A DNA stretch of 64,000 bases from Diospyros lotus (lineage: Eukaryota; Streptophyta; Magnoliopsida; Ericales; Ebenaceae): assembly GCF_014633365.1 (NCBI RefSeq), contig NC_068348.1, forward strand, positions 1,696,678 through 1,760,677. The letters run 5' to 3'. This document shows, in pieces, positions 36,701 to 48,211 of this stretch. The number at the start of each line of letters is the position of its first letter. The stretch's first letter is position 1. The notes under the pieces were generated by a model. The model was not told the DNA's origin and ran no database searches. It saw nothing but the letters and a program-made list of their open reading frames with translations. Both the position numbers and the translations under genes were made by a program.

Positions 36701-39700
36701 GCAATTTTTGGCCAAATTAGAAAAATTAGATTCAAAAATTGAAAAATGTGTTTTCATTGACTATGCACCTAATAAAAAAGGGTATAAGTGTTTCAATCCT
36801 ATCACTAAATTTGCAAGTATGGATGTATCTTTCTTTGACAATTAACATTTTTTTCCTCAAAACTTATCTTCAAGGGGAGAATAAGGGAGAAGAGTAAGAT
36901 AATTTTTGGAAAACTTTACCCTTGCCAAATGTGGTATCTACACCAACTAAGTTTGAGTCATCAATCCATTCTAATAAACAGACTCAGGAAAAAATTGTTG
37001 AAAATGTGGAAAATGAGGAAAACTCTAATTCACAATTGCCAAGTATTATTATGTTAGAGACAAGGGTAGAAGTACTACAAAAGGATCATGGCAATCCTAA
37101 TTTTGAGCTTTAGGTTTATACCAAAAGGAGGGCTCACAAAGATTCTACAGCTCCTATAGATCCTTTAGCACAAGATCAATCAAATCTGCAAGTAATGGTC
37201 CTTCTGCAACCACTCAAAGTAATTTCTCTCCTATTTCTATTTCATCTTCTTCAACTGAATTGTTTAGTACTAAGCCTTCCAACCTAAACCTTCCAATTGC
37301 AACTAGAAAAGGAGTCCGTACTTGCATAAAACATCCCATTGCTAAATCTATCATATGAAAAATTATCCAATAATCATTGGGCATTTATCTCTTGGATCTC
37401 AAACATGTTTGTTCCAAGAACTATTCAGGAAGCACTAGGTGACCCAAATTGGAAGTTAGCAGTTATGGAAGAGATGAATGCTCTCAGGAAAAATGATACA
37501 TGGAGTGTGGTTGATCTACCGACAAATAAAAAAATGGTTGGCTACAAATGGGTGTTCATAATAATGTGTAAAGCTGATGGTAGTGTAGAGAGATACAAGG
37601 CAAGGCTTGTGGCAAACTAGTTTACACAAACATATGGTCTAGACTACCAAGAAACCTTTGCTCTTATGGCCAAGATAAACTCTATCTAAGTTCTTCTCTC
37701 TTTTGGCAGTGAACTCCAACTAGCCATTAATCAACTTGACGTAAAAAATGTATTCTTAAATGGAGATTTGAAGGAAGAAGTTTACATGAACTTACCACCT
37801 GGATTTGAAGGACAACTTGATATTGGCAAGGTTTGCGAGTTGAAGAAATCCCTGTATGGCCTTAAACAATCTCCAAGAGCGTGGTTTGAGAGGTTTGGGA
37901 AAGCTATTAAAAGACATGGAGTCTGCCAAAGCCTAGCCAACTACACTATGTTCTATAAACATTCCAGAGAAGGTAAAGTTGCTATTCTAATCGTGTATGT
38001 AGATCATATAATCATAAATAAAGATGATCATGTTGAGATCCAAAACTTGAAAGAGAAACTTGAGGCTGAAATTGAAATTAAGGACTTAGGTGCGTTAAAA
38101 TACTTACTTGGAATGGAGTTTGCAAGATCCAAGGAAGGAATTTCTATCTGTCAATCAACGCAAAGATGTCCTTGATTTACTAAAAGAAATAGGGATGAGC
38201 CTAATTTGGAACTAGAACCGGTTACAACTAAAGAGATAATGGACTGGGAAAAGTATTAAAGATTAGTAGGGAGACTAATCTATCTAGCTCACACACAGCC
38301 AGATATTGTCTTTGTAGTTAGTGTTGTAAGCTAATTTATGCATTCTCCTAAGTCAGTATACTTTGAAGCTATGTTTAGAATTTGAGATACCTAAAAGGTA
38401 CTCCTAGAAAGGGGCTACTTTTCAAAAAGAGGGGACACCTATAGATAGAAGCCTACACTGATGCAAATTGGGGAGGAGGTATAAATTTGTCCCCCAATCT
38501 GAGGATTATTTAGTCCCATATACGGAAGCATTCCAAATGTGGTATTGTGGTATTGCCATCAACCTTGGTAGTTCCACTTATTAATACTGAGTTCATCCAA
38601 TATTGTCAAGAAATAGAAGATCACCGACATAAACATTCCAATTACTGGAGAACTGAAAAAGGCACAAAGAAACCAAACACAAGGGCCTATGCCTAACTAG
38701 CCATTGACCAACCAGTCTTGTCGCCTAAAACAAACAAAATAAGCTGGAAAGCACTCTAAATAAATCCAATGGTCCCCCACCACACACGTCCATGTGTTTG
38801 TAAGCTTTTTCATAAATAATGTAATACACAAGGGCCATATGTTGACACTCAACTTAAGCCTAAATCATCTCCCTCCATTTTTCTCATGCTTGATCATATT
38901 GGCAATATACTCAGAAACACACAACTGATTTACACTTTCTTCTCCCTGAAGCTCTAGAAATTCTCAGTAGTTCATGTAATTAATGATTGTTCTATTGTTA
39001 AACTCATAATCAACCAAAATTTTCAATGCTATTATTTGCCCTAGAACCCCCATCTTACAATAGCATATTACGAATTGTTAGTTGTAGGTAAAGTAACAAA
39101 AGCGACTCATCTAAGAAAACATATACAGCATGATGACAAGGACATGCCATCATAACATTATTAATAAATGCAGAAATGACATGAGTCACATGACAGAAGC
39201 ATGTGTTTTGATATATATTTTTCATAATGTCACAAATATCAGTTCTTGATTCAAAGATAAAAAAAGAAAAGAAAAATAAGATAACCTAACCAAAAAAACA
39301 AAAGATAACAAATCAATGTGTTCCATGACTTTATGGTCAACATACTAGTGACAAAGTAATTACTTTCTTTGATAATAGAAGACACTAAAACAGTCATAAA
39401 TCAATTTTCACATTCACTCTGTTAAAATGAAAAAGTATGAATAAAAGTCCAACTATCCTTTCTAGAAGTTGAATTCAGAAGCAAATTACATGGTTATCTT
39501 TTCTAGAATTCTTAAAATTGAAGTACTAGAGAAGCAATAAAAGGTAGAATTCCAAAAATTGTTATTTTATCTTTATATCCAATCCAACATTTTTTTTCTT
39601 CTTTTCTTCCTTTCTCAAACTTGTAATGAATCTTATGGGTGCCTAAGTGACAAAACATGTGCCACCACTAAACGTCCAAATTTAGAAAGAAAAAGATTAA

Positions 39701-41954
39701 AAAATGACAGACTTGAAATTGGTTTTGCACCAGTCAGGAGATGTCACAAGAGTGACATCTGTATTTTGTATAAAATGCCATTACATTTTATTTACAGAAA
39801 ATAAAATGGGACTCTTTTTCCACAAACTATGCATTGCATTAATTTTGACTCTTGCTGAAAAGTTACTCTTTCACACTCCGAAACACTTATCAAAGTGAGC
39901 CCATAGATCTATTAAGGAAGTAGTACTTCTATTCTATTACTGCAAATAATGGAGGCATCACTTGCATTCTAATTCTGTCATTAATTTATGACTTTAATGA
40001 CAGAACACAGATGATTCTGTTCCAGTGTTCCTTATTATTGGTAAAAACTGTTGATTCATACACTATTAGATAGAGTTCAAAACCAAGTGGGCCAACAGTC
40101 TGCTAGATGGTTTATGATGAAAGGACATTACAACCATAAATGAATAGAGAATTCTACATTGCACATTGAGTAATGTAGGCAGAATTGGAGCATGATTTAG
40201 AATGTAAAGGACCTCCAATCAACTTGCATCTCACTTGACCAAATTGAGATAAGATAGAGACCTTGAAAAGGCTATTTTTCTTGGAAACTATATTTCAATA
40301 GTTCGAATGTTCTGTTAACACTTAATTTTGGTTAAAGACTACTTATGTTAGACAAAAAAACCACATGCTATAGTTTTAGAAGTGATCACATAAGCACAAC
40401 CAACCACAATCAGTTAATATAGTTTTGAAAGTATATGTGGGCTTATGTCCAAACTTTTTCACCGTTACTGAAATACAACACTTACCACAAGAAATCACTC
40501 TAAGAGAGGAAATAAACCCAGTGGAATGTTGTGATGGTGGATTGTGTCAGCCATTAGTGGAAGTATGTGCCAGGGAAGACAGAAGTCATGAGAAGACACT
40601 ACCTTTCACTCTTTGTTCATATGCAGTCCGGTCACGCATCATTAGTGCTGCAGCCTCTCCATTAAGCGGATCAGTTGGGTTGGGATACAGAAGAAGCTGT
40701 GGAAGAAAGACTTCAAATACATTCACCAGATCTGGGGGAGAAAAAATCAAGCAAATTCAATACATAGTTAACTATTGGATACAGCAACAAGAATTAGAAA
40801 GAAAGAATTTACAGGTGAAGCACACATACCATCAATTCTTATTTGCAGCTCTACAAAAACCAAATAACTAATGATATGGAATTAGAATGGAAAGAGACTT
40901 GTCTTACCGAACATGGGACTCCAGGTCTGGTTAATCACATCTAAACAAACTGAGCCTGACCTGAAACCCAAGAACCGAAAACAGGTCAATACAAGCAGAA
41001 GGTTATGAATGATAAGGAATATGCAAGATGTTTGCAAAGAAGCTAGACATCTAATGTATAATTACAATAACTCACATCTCATCAACATTGGGATGATAAA
41101 TCTTGTTGACAAAGCCAATAGAAGGAGATTTATAAGGATAAGCATCAGGTAGCTCGACCCTTATTTTCCACAGACCCCCTTGATAAGGACCTGTAATAAA
41201 CCAGCAAATGAAGGAAACAGAAAAACAGGGGAAGAAGTTGAGACCACTCATAACCATGTATCTCATTTGTTCATCTTCATTCAGAAATATATAGATGAAT
41301 AACATCCTTGCAATTCTTTTAAATAAAAATAAACAAAATCAGGGAAGGGCTAAAAGTGATTCTCACGGTAGATTGCGTTCAAATAACTCATGAAAAGTGA
41401 TGGAAAGAAAATCAAACAGAAATCCATCCCTAAAATGCTCAGAATACCATAAAAGACCTCAAAGTTAACATACTCAGCTCCTGACCTCAATTCACTGTCA
41501 AAATGATCCAACCAAATGCCAAAGTAAAAGCCTGGCAACTCAGATTATCTTCACCCCAAATTATGAAGGCATATCTAAAACCACAGATGACACACATAAC
41601 CCTCAAATACAGACTATGATTGCAAGACACCAAAAACCCAGAAGGGATTCAGCACGAGCACTTCAAAAATATCCAGATGCACATAGATCAATTATACAAA
41701 ACAAACAACCGGAGGTGCGCAATAGAGATATACTGTCGTTGGGTCCATGAAACTCCACAAAGAACTCTTGCATGCCATCATTGATCGTCTCCACCTTGTA
41801 GTCACTCATCATCCTATTTTCAGCAATCAAAACCCAACAATTAGAACTCGAATCAAAACTAACACTTTAGGTGAAAAACCCACTACCGCATAAAAAACTT
41901 GGGGATTTACAGTTTCATCATATCCATCTCTCTGCGTTTGCTTGGGGAAGACAT
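27716..41954 (-). CDS. Ubiquitin-conjugating enzyme E2, UBC4/5/6 (UBE2H) type
   Basis: Accepts ubiquitin from E1 on an active-site cysteine and passes it on with an E3. Coding exons, 5' to 3' on the minus strand: 41911-41954, 41734-41813, 41076-41190, 40908-40960, 40603-40731, 27716-27843. They total 549 nt (182 residues plus stop), with consistent phases and canonical GT-AG sites. It starts [15 protein letters not shown]. The HPN motif is at residues 74-76, the active Cys85 lies in GSVCLDV, and [13 protein letters not shown] is conserved. The final exon, starting [11 protein letters not shown], supplies the acidic tail typical of this subgroup (183-187 residues in Arabidopsis, from memory). 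Intron 5 is 12,759 bp and holds nested retrotransposons. Phase, splice sites and family sequence all support joining the distant exon; transcript proof is lacking. Confidence 0.92.
29420..29725 (+). repeat. 5' LTR of the intronic Copia element
   Basis: Bounded by TGTTGAAG and TTCATCA, with a TATA box (GTATAAATACCC, about 29643) and the primer-binding site 9 bp downstream. There is no second copy in the window, so the left edge rests on the TG and the promoter layout. Confidence 0.65.
29818..31342 (+). pseudogene. Copia gag/protease/integrase remnant (part 1)
   Basis: Recognisable pieces: a CCHC zinc knuckle ([19 protein letters not shown], about 29950-30005); an aspartic protease region at 30101-30496, where [11 protein letters not shown] replaces the usual D-S/T-G core with DLG; a GAG-pre-integrase HHCC region near 30640-30760; and degraded integrase from 30850 on, with TAA/TAG stops. 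The fragment ends at CTCYVYI, where the Gypsy element is inserted. Confidence 0.85.
31343..31616 (+). repeat. 5' LTR of the Gypsy element
   Basis: Begins TATTATGACC (the canonical TG is changed to TA) and ends GGGCTTGACA. It matches the 3' LTR apart from a deletion of about 40 bp and scattered substitutions. Confidence 0.9.
31674..36340 (+). pseudogene. Gypsy gag-pol remnant
   Basis: In order: gag (31676-32760, including [13 protein letters not shown] and a knuckle [14 protein letters not shown] near 32762); protease ([14 protein letters not shown], about 33010); reverse transcriptase (33770-34250; [21 protein letters not shown], and an FFDDILVYS catalytic box with both Asp kept); RNase H from 34270, where ETNAC has Asn for the first catalytic Asp and a 21-bp tandem duplication lies at about 34541-34587; integrase (35187-35670; MDF, SDRD and the Glu region present); and a chromodomain-like tail near 36200-36320. 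At least ten stops or frameshifts break it. Confidence 0.9.
36376..36692 (+). repeat. 3' LTR of the Gypsy element
   Basis: Begins TGTTACGACC directly after the polypurine tract and ends GGGCTTGACA, followed by the target duplication TATAC. Confidence 0.92.
36693..38480 (+). pseudogene. Copia integrase tail, reverse transcriptase and partial RNase H (part 2)
   Basis: After the Gypsy 3' LTR the Copia frame resumes ([19 protein letters not shown], about 36745-36800). The reverse transcriptase follows at 37400-38175 ([40 protein letters not shown]). The catalytic box reads YVDHI instead of YVDDI, so a catalytic Asp is lost. In-frame stops occur at 37618 and elsewhere. It ends within the RNase H start at about 38480. 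Confidence 0.88.
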
Positions 41955-42120
41955 GATTGTTAACTTTCCTTTTAATTTTCCTTCGCAGATTAACAGATAT
42001 ATCTATATCTATATCTATATGTTAATGTGTATGTATAGAGCGAGAGATTTGTGCTCTGCTGAAGAGCTGAAGCGAAGAGAGGCGGTTCAGACAGCACGCG
42101 GTGAAATGGGGGCTAAATAG
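41955..42120 (-). promoter_or_regulatory. 5' UTR and proximal promoter of the E2 gene
   Basis: Upstream of the start codon (minus strand) lies a leader containing an ATAGAT-type microsatellite (about 41996-42020). No clear TATA box or regulatory motif can be assigned. The limits are nominal. Confidence 0.35.
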
Positions 42121-43500
42121 CCTTCACAGAGTGCGATTCGGCCAAGGCAACTCCTGTTAGTGGCAAGGCAGGGCCCCCAAACGACGTCGTGTAATCAGTA
42201 CCATTGAATTTCTCTTGAAATATGGATTCAAATATTTTATATATGTCGTGGTGAAACTCAGTCCCAGTATTCTTGCGGAAATTTTGATACATCGATTATG
42301 GTTCGAAGCGGGTTATCCTCGTCATACTTTATTCTTCATATTTTATTCGTGTCGTTCAACGAGTAGAGTCAATTTCATTTTCTATTCGTCAATAACTCAT
42401 GATCGATGTCATGTAAAAGAATGTGTCACCTCTTATAATATATATATATATAAATTAAATTAAATTAGTCGAGAGAGAATTTTGATAATAATAACAAAAT
42501 TTATGAGTTTCGAGTCGCGAAAATAATTTTTTTACAAAATTAATTATTAAAGAATAAAAGTTCAAATCGTATTTGGAGTCTTAATTCTAAATTAAAAGGT
42601 TAAAGTGATGAAAATGGTGAGTTGTAGGAGAATATGACAAAAGGGATTGGGTGAATTGAAGACTGGGTGGCGGCGCATGCATCTCTCATCCATTGCTTGT
42701 CTTGAGGCGTGAAAAAGTTTCTTTAGCCTCAATTATAGAGGTTAAGTCCAACACCATCTTTTACATCAAAATGGTATTTAGATGTAAATTTTTGATATTT
42801 TATGTTATATTTAATATTAATAATTAAAAAAATATGTGTAATTAGTCATTGATCGGTGATTATTTACTAAATCATTAATGTTAAAATTTTACTTTCTCTA
42901 AAATTTATGATTTGAGCAAATAAAAAAATAGTTACTATACGATTTTATCAAACTAGACAATGCATATGAATCGATTGAGTGATACGATTATCACAATTAA
43001 AGTTACTAAAGAAAAAAAATACTTTAAATATTACCATGCATATTTCAATGTAAAAAAATGATTTTAATGAAGAAAATAATTTTTAAGCAAAAACATTCCA
43101 CATTAAAATATTTTAATAAATTTTGTATATAGTGATTGGGTAAAGTGTCAAATAAGTTACTATATTTTTAAATTTTGAACTATATTATTTATTATAATAA
43201 GTGTTATTAATAATATTTCAATTCTATTAATGACGTCAATTCTATCCTTAATCAAACTCTAATTAAAAACTTAGACTAAAAATCAGATTTTACATGTGTT
43301 GGATAGGAGAGTATTCATGATCTAGAGTTCTTGTATTGTGAAGCGTTTACAATTGTTTGGAGTTTTTTGAATTTGAATTTAGGGTTCGAGTTGAGTGTTT
43401 GTGACTATTCTTTAAATAAGGTTTTGGTTGAGGTGAATTTCCTTGCAATTGAGATTAATGAAATTAAAATGCAATTGAAATTTAGTTCTTTAAATAACAA
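42121..43500. other. Intergenic AT-rich DNA
   Basis: No coding feature and no recognisable element. The open frames here are short and have no family resemblance. Confidence 0.5.
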
Positions 43501-43597
43501 AATTAATATCTCATCATATACAATATTAATAACTATGTTTTAAAGTAGTATACTTTAAAACATAGTTATTAATATTGTATATGATGAGATATTAATT
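43501..43597. repeat. Perfect 47-bp-arm palindrome at the left edge of a duplicated unit
   Basis: The left arm 43501-43547 (AATTAATATCTCATC...TTTTAAAGTA) is the exact reverse complement of the right arm 43551-43597, separated by three bases (GTA). The same palindromic junction (about 28-bp arms) would have existed between the two duplicated units before the large LTR inserted into it (44876-44906 plus 47664-47695). Confidence 0.93.
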
Positions 43598-44094
43598 TTT
43601 TTTATTGATAGATATATCACTATAGTGAATTAATAATTTAATTTGATAAAATAATTTAAATAAAATCATATAATAAATCTAAACCCAATAAAAAAAGGTT
43701 AAGTTAAACTATTTTTGGATATCAATGAGACATTAATTATTAATATTTTATACATAAATAAATATCAAAGGACCTAATTTTTTTTTAATATTAAGTCTTA
43801 TTGTATTTGACACTAACCAATGGTGTTGGAATTGATCTCAAGCTCGACACCTTCTTCCATATCTCACCTTGTACTCCCAAATGAGGAAAGGGTTTTCACC
43901 CCAAACCTCGCTCTAGCAAGATGCAAAGGGGGGTCGGGGTTCCTTGAACTCAATCTTTTCGTTAAGAAATTCAAAATGCCATGTTATATATGTGTAAATA
44001 GTTTTTGAAATGGTTTAGAGTTTAGAAATATATCTCATGTTAAGCACATGTAAATAGAAAAATGCATTTTAAGTTATATTTTCATAAATTTTCT

Positions 44095-44723
44095 TGTTGA
44101 CGTTCAGAATTAACCGACCGTGATTCATAGGCTCGCGATGAGAAAATAAGCCAAAATATAAGAAAGAGAAACAAAATAAAACGTACACGGGAAGTTTTTA
44201 CGTGATTCGGTCAGAATGATGCTTACTCCACGATTGTTATCTGGGTATTCTGACAGAGTAACAGTATATTATTCTTCTTATTCTTTCTTTACAATGATAT
44301 TTTGACTCCTATTTATAGTGAGAGGTGTCTACAATTACATAAAATCCGAAAGTGGAAGGATGACATCATGGAGACAAGATGTCCTTATCAATTCCATAAA
44401 ACCGAGAGTGAGTTCTGTATTACCAGGGATCTGGTTTGCTTTAGATACAGTAGATGGGTCCCTGTCTCCAATTATTCAGTAGCAATGTTGTTATGCGAAT
44501 TGAACGATTAGGTTAGCGAGGTGAAAACATCGTTGGGAGCTTGCTTGGTTGGTCTTAGGAGTTCGCTGGAGCTCACTTGGTTCCGCAGTTTGAGCTCGGG
44601 TCTCAGCGATGTGTGAATTGTTCTGGCGAGCTCGGCTTTGAGCTTATTGGGCTTCTGGCGATTGGGCCAGCCGATCAGGCCGTGTCTAGCCCATAAGAAG
44701 TGGTGCGGGAAATATCCATAACA
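44095..44723 (-). mobile_element. 629-bp solo LTR (unit 1)
   Basis: TGTTGACG...CCATAACA with flanking TTTTC at 44089-44093 and 44724-44728. Read on the minus strand it has a TATAAATAGGAG-type promoter (about 44308-44320). No internal retroviral sequence is attached. It is homologous to 14079-14719. Confidence 0.85.
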
Positions 44724-45591
44724 TTTTCATTTTGTAAGTGCAATAAAAAAAGATATTTTAAATTTTACTTTATTGATAATGTTTCATAACTTCAAAATGA
44801 CTTATTTGCTTAATTAGTAGAATATATAATATTTACATACATATACATATATTTTTATATGTTTATATATATATATACAATATTAATAACTATGTTTTAA
44901 AGTAGTTGTAACACCCCAATTCTCGGGAGCGTTAACGTAACGTAAGATTCTGGGGATAATTTTTTTTTTAAAACAAAAACCCATCACAAAAACCATTCCC
45001 CGAAAATCTCGTTACACCTTCTCAGTATATCAACTATGAACCACTAATAAACCAAGACAGGTTCACCAACACAAATGCGGAAGCTAGATCGAAACCTCAA
45101 CAGGTCATAACCGAAACCACTTTATTTATATATAAAGTTGCACCAACGTTTACATGACGTTTTCAAAAATAAATAACATAACTGAAAAGACATAATGTAA
45201 ACTATCCGCTAATCGCCGTCACTCCTCGACGATTCCTTTCCCTTTTGCACCGCTGCCCTCACTTGGAACGTTTGAATATTCCAGGGACAAAGTCCAAATT
45301 AGATGATGAATCATCTAAGTGAGAGTTCAAAACACATTTTTCATGAATAATGCAAGACATGAAATAAACCAATATACCCGGTAAGCCCTAGTTCAAGAGA
45401 ATTCCCACGCGCTTAACCCTACCATGGGGAAAGAGCAATCTCTCTAAAAGCTATGCCACCACACCGACTCGACGACACGACGACGCGACGCGATTCTAGC
45501 TTAAATGGGGCTGCCAACGCATCTCACCAGAATACGTTCCCACCTTAAGCATCCAGGAACCACTATACAATCCCAACTCCAAAATTTCACA

Positions 45592-45955
45592 TGGACCACC
45601 TAGTCGTCCTAGTGCAACTTCCCTGGCCAAACGGCCTGGCACGGAAATCAAGGCGGCTATCCTGACATGCACACCTAGCATCAGATACCCCTATTATTCC
45701 GTCACGCCCTTGGAGAATTACGGCTACACTATCCAGACAACATCCTAGGCTGACATCCCACATGAACAACACAGTATGGACCACCTAGTCGTCCTAGTGC
45801 AACTTCCCTGACCAAACGGTCTGGCACGGAAACCAAGGCGGCTATCCTGACATGCACACCAGCATCAGATACCCCTATTATTCCGTCACGCCCTTGGAGA
45901 ATTATGGCTACACTACCCAGACAACATCCGAGGCTGACATTCCATACGTACACAT
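45592..45955. repeat. 185-bp tandem duplication inside the long solo LTR
   Basis: TGGACCACCTAGTCGTCC at 45592 recurs at 45777, with near-identical following sequence (CAAGGCGGCTATCCTGACATG in both). The overlapping minus-strand open frames simply reflect this repeat. Confidence 0.9.
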
Positions 45956-46495
45956 AAAACCCAAGACAATGCCACAATTCACAATTCAATGCATCGTATA
46001 AACAACATTTATAAAATGCAATGCACAGTTCAAAACGTTTAGGGACAAACCTCCCTCATAAATCCAACCGTCACTGGTTACCATTTTAATGCACAAAACC
46101 ATTTTGCATGAAATCACCATATGTTCAGATAGAACAAGCACAATAAATCAAGTTTTGGAGGAGAACCACTCACAAGAAAGCCAAATTTTGGTAGCGAACA
46201 ACTCACCTTGAACGAAACTCAGAACACCTCGAATCTTGTGCCCAACCTCAATTTTCGTGCAACTCCTCAAGTCTTTTAACCAAACCACCTCCTTACAGGT
46301 CCTCACGCGCTGCCTAAGTGCTCTACGTGTGTGATGCCTCGCGTATGCTTTAAAAACCCTCTATCCACTAAACCCGAAGCACTCTCGTCTAGCACAAATG
46401 TATCACAACTTCGAATGAGAGAATCCTTAGCCTTGAGCCCCTATTTATATGTTTAGGAAACTTAGCCACCAAGAAATATATATTCTGCAATCATT

Positions 46496-46800
46496 TCAAA
46501 TCTTTCAAAATCTTTTCCAATCATTCCAAATCTTCTAATATTTTCTATAATCATTTCAAATCTTCTGATATCTTTTGCAAATCATTCCAAAATCTTCTAA
46601 GATTCTCTGCAATCATTGTAAATCTTCTATAATCATTCAAAATCTTCTAATATCTTTTGTAATCATTCCAAAATCTTCTAAGATTCTCTGCAATCATTGT
46701 AAATCTTCTATAATCATTCCAAATCTTCTAATATCTTTTGTAATCATTCCAAAATCTTCTAAGATCTTCTGCAATCATTGCTATCCAAATCAAATCTTTT
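46496..46800. repeat. 81-bp tandem repeat built from AATCATTCCAAATCTTCTAA submotifs
   Basis: AATCATTCCAAAATCTTCTAA starts at 46580, 46661 and 46742 (period 81). It is preceded by more diverged submotifs from 46496. The plus-strand open frame at 46575-46898 is an artefact of the repeat. Confidence 0.9.
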
Positions 46801-48211
46801 CTTATTCAATCAAATCTTATACAAATCTTATCCTTAAAGTCATCATGAGCCTTCATCTTATCTCTAACGTCATCATGAGACTTCATCCTTATCTCTAAAG
46901 TCATTTATGAAGTTTTTTTCCTGAATCTCCCAAATGCCCCTAGTAAAAAGATTTCAAGAATTACACTTTAGCCCGAACTTTTGGATAATTGCACTTAGAC
47001 CCTTTTCAACATGGTCCCCGGGCTAATTTTTAATTGCATTTTAGTCCCTGAAAAATAGACTAATTGCGCTAATGCCCCTAATTTTTCGGTAAATTACACT
47101 TTACCCCCAACCTCAAAAATTACGATTTTGCCCCCGGCTCAAAAACTGAACTTCTCTTTAAAGACCTTTATAACCCTTTGAAATATCCCAAAACACTCTC
47201 TTTAAAATTCCGAAAAAATATCGTTTCGATCTCCCTCCGTCAATTTCGAAAAAAACTGCACTTAGGCCCGAATCTTCGTTTTAGCTACAAACCCTTTTGT
47301 TTCTTCGAAAAACTACTGAAGGGTTACTCTATATGCCAAATATGAACTTCCTTGGGGTTCCATTGACTTCCCGGATGCCCCGTACGATAATTCGGTATTT
47401 CAGCCTAAATCACAATTGCCTTTTTTTAGCTGTACCGGGAACCGTTCCCGATCCAACTTCTTTTGATGCCTAAAATCATAACTCGTATTACTTGTCGATA
47501 CTATACCATTTTCCTTGGCTATCTAGGGTCCAGGGTACTCCCTCTGACTAATTCGATCGTCCAAAGTTGCGTTAGTGTACCCTATAGTCTTATTTTCCAC
47601 AAAGTCCATTTATGCCCTTCATCAAATATTATTTATGACCTCAAATCATTCTCGGGTATTACAGTAGTATACTTTAAAACATAGTTATTAATATTGTATA
47701 TGATGAGATATTAATTTTTTTATTGATAGATATATCACTATAGTGAATTAATAATTTAATTTGATATAATAATTTAAATAAAATCATATAATAAATCTAA
47801 ACCCAATAAAAAAAGGTTAAGTTAAACTATTTTTGGATATCAATGAGACATTAATTATTAATATTTTATACATAAATAAATATCAAAGGACCTAATTTTT
47901 TTTTAATATTAAGTCTTATTGTATTTGACACTAACCAATGGTGTTGGAATTTATCTCAAGCTCGACACCTTCTTCCATATCTCACCTTGTACTCCCAAAT
48001 GAGGAAAGGGTTTTCACCCCAAACCTCGCTCTAGCAAGATGCAAAGGGGGGTCGGGGTTCCTTGAACTCAATCTTTTTGTTAAAAAATTCAAAATGCCAT
48101 GTTATATATATGTAAATAATTTTTGAAATGGTTTAGAGTTTAGAAATATATCTCATGTTAAGCACATGTAAATAGAAAAATGCATTTTAAGTTATATTTT
48201 CATAAGTTTTC

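Larger units (their letters stand above)
29420..38480 (+). mobile_element. Degenerate Copia retrotransposon, split by a Gypsy insertion and lacking its 3' end
   Basis: Starts with a 306-bp LTR at 29420-29725 (TGTTGAAG...TTCATCA, with TATAAATACCCCC near 29645). A degenerate tRNA-Met primer site follows (TGGTAATAGAGCC at 29734). Then come a zinc knuckle, protease, integrase, the interrupting Gypsy element (31343-36692), more integrase tail, reverse transcriptase, and the beginning of RNase H ([10 protein letters not shown]) at about 38445-38480. The match stops there, and no 3' LTR was found. Many stops and frameshifts: inactive. Confidence 0.85.
27844..40602 (-). other. 12.76-kb intron 5 of the ubiquitin-conjugating enzyme gene
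   Basis: The donor is AAAG/GTAGTG at 40602 and the acceptor TTTCCCAG ending at 27844, both on the minus strand. The intron contains unassigned DNA (27844-29419), a Copia element in the opposite orientation (29420-38480) with a Gypsy element inside it, and more unassigned AT-rich sequence (38481-40602). No other E2 exon was found in it. A MITE-like segment may lie at about 29095-29290 (GGTTGTTTGG start). Confidence 0.85.
44907..47663 (-). mobile_element. 2.76-kb solo LTR inserted in the palindromic junction
   Basis: Bounded by TGTAACACCCC and GGGTATTACA on the plus strand, with a 5-bp duplication GTAGT at 44902-44906 and 47664-47668. Minus-strand TATAAATAGGGGC at about 46437-46449 fits an LTR promoter. 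There is no gag-pol frame and no primer-binding or polypurine site inside. It contains a 185-bp tandem repeat (45592-45955) and an 81-bp tandem repeat (46580-46800). A long Gypsy-type solo LTR is the best reading; a non-autonomous element is possible. Confidence 0.75.

Noticed and set aside
38860..38930. Minus-strand [19 protein letters not shown] text as the final E2 exon
   Set aside because: It lacks a proper acceptor before AG and does not match the family tail; the true match is at 27716-27843.
46575..46898. 107-codon repetitive frame as a gene
   Set aside because: It is an open frame through an 81-bp tandem repeat within a solo LTR.
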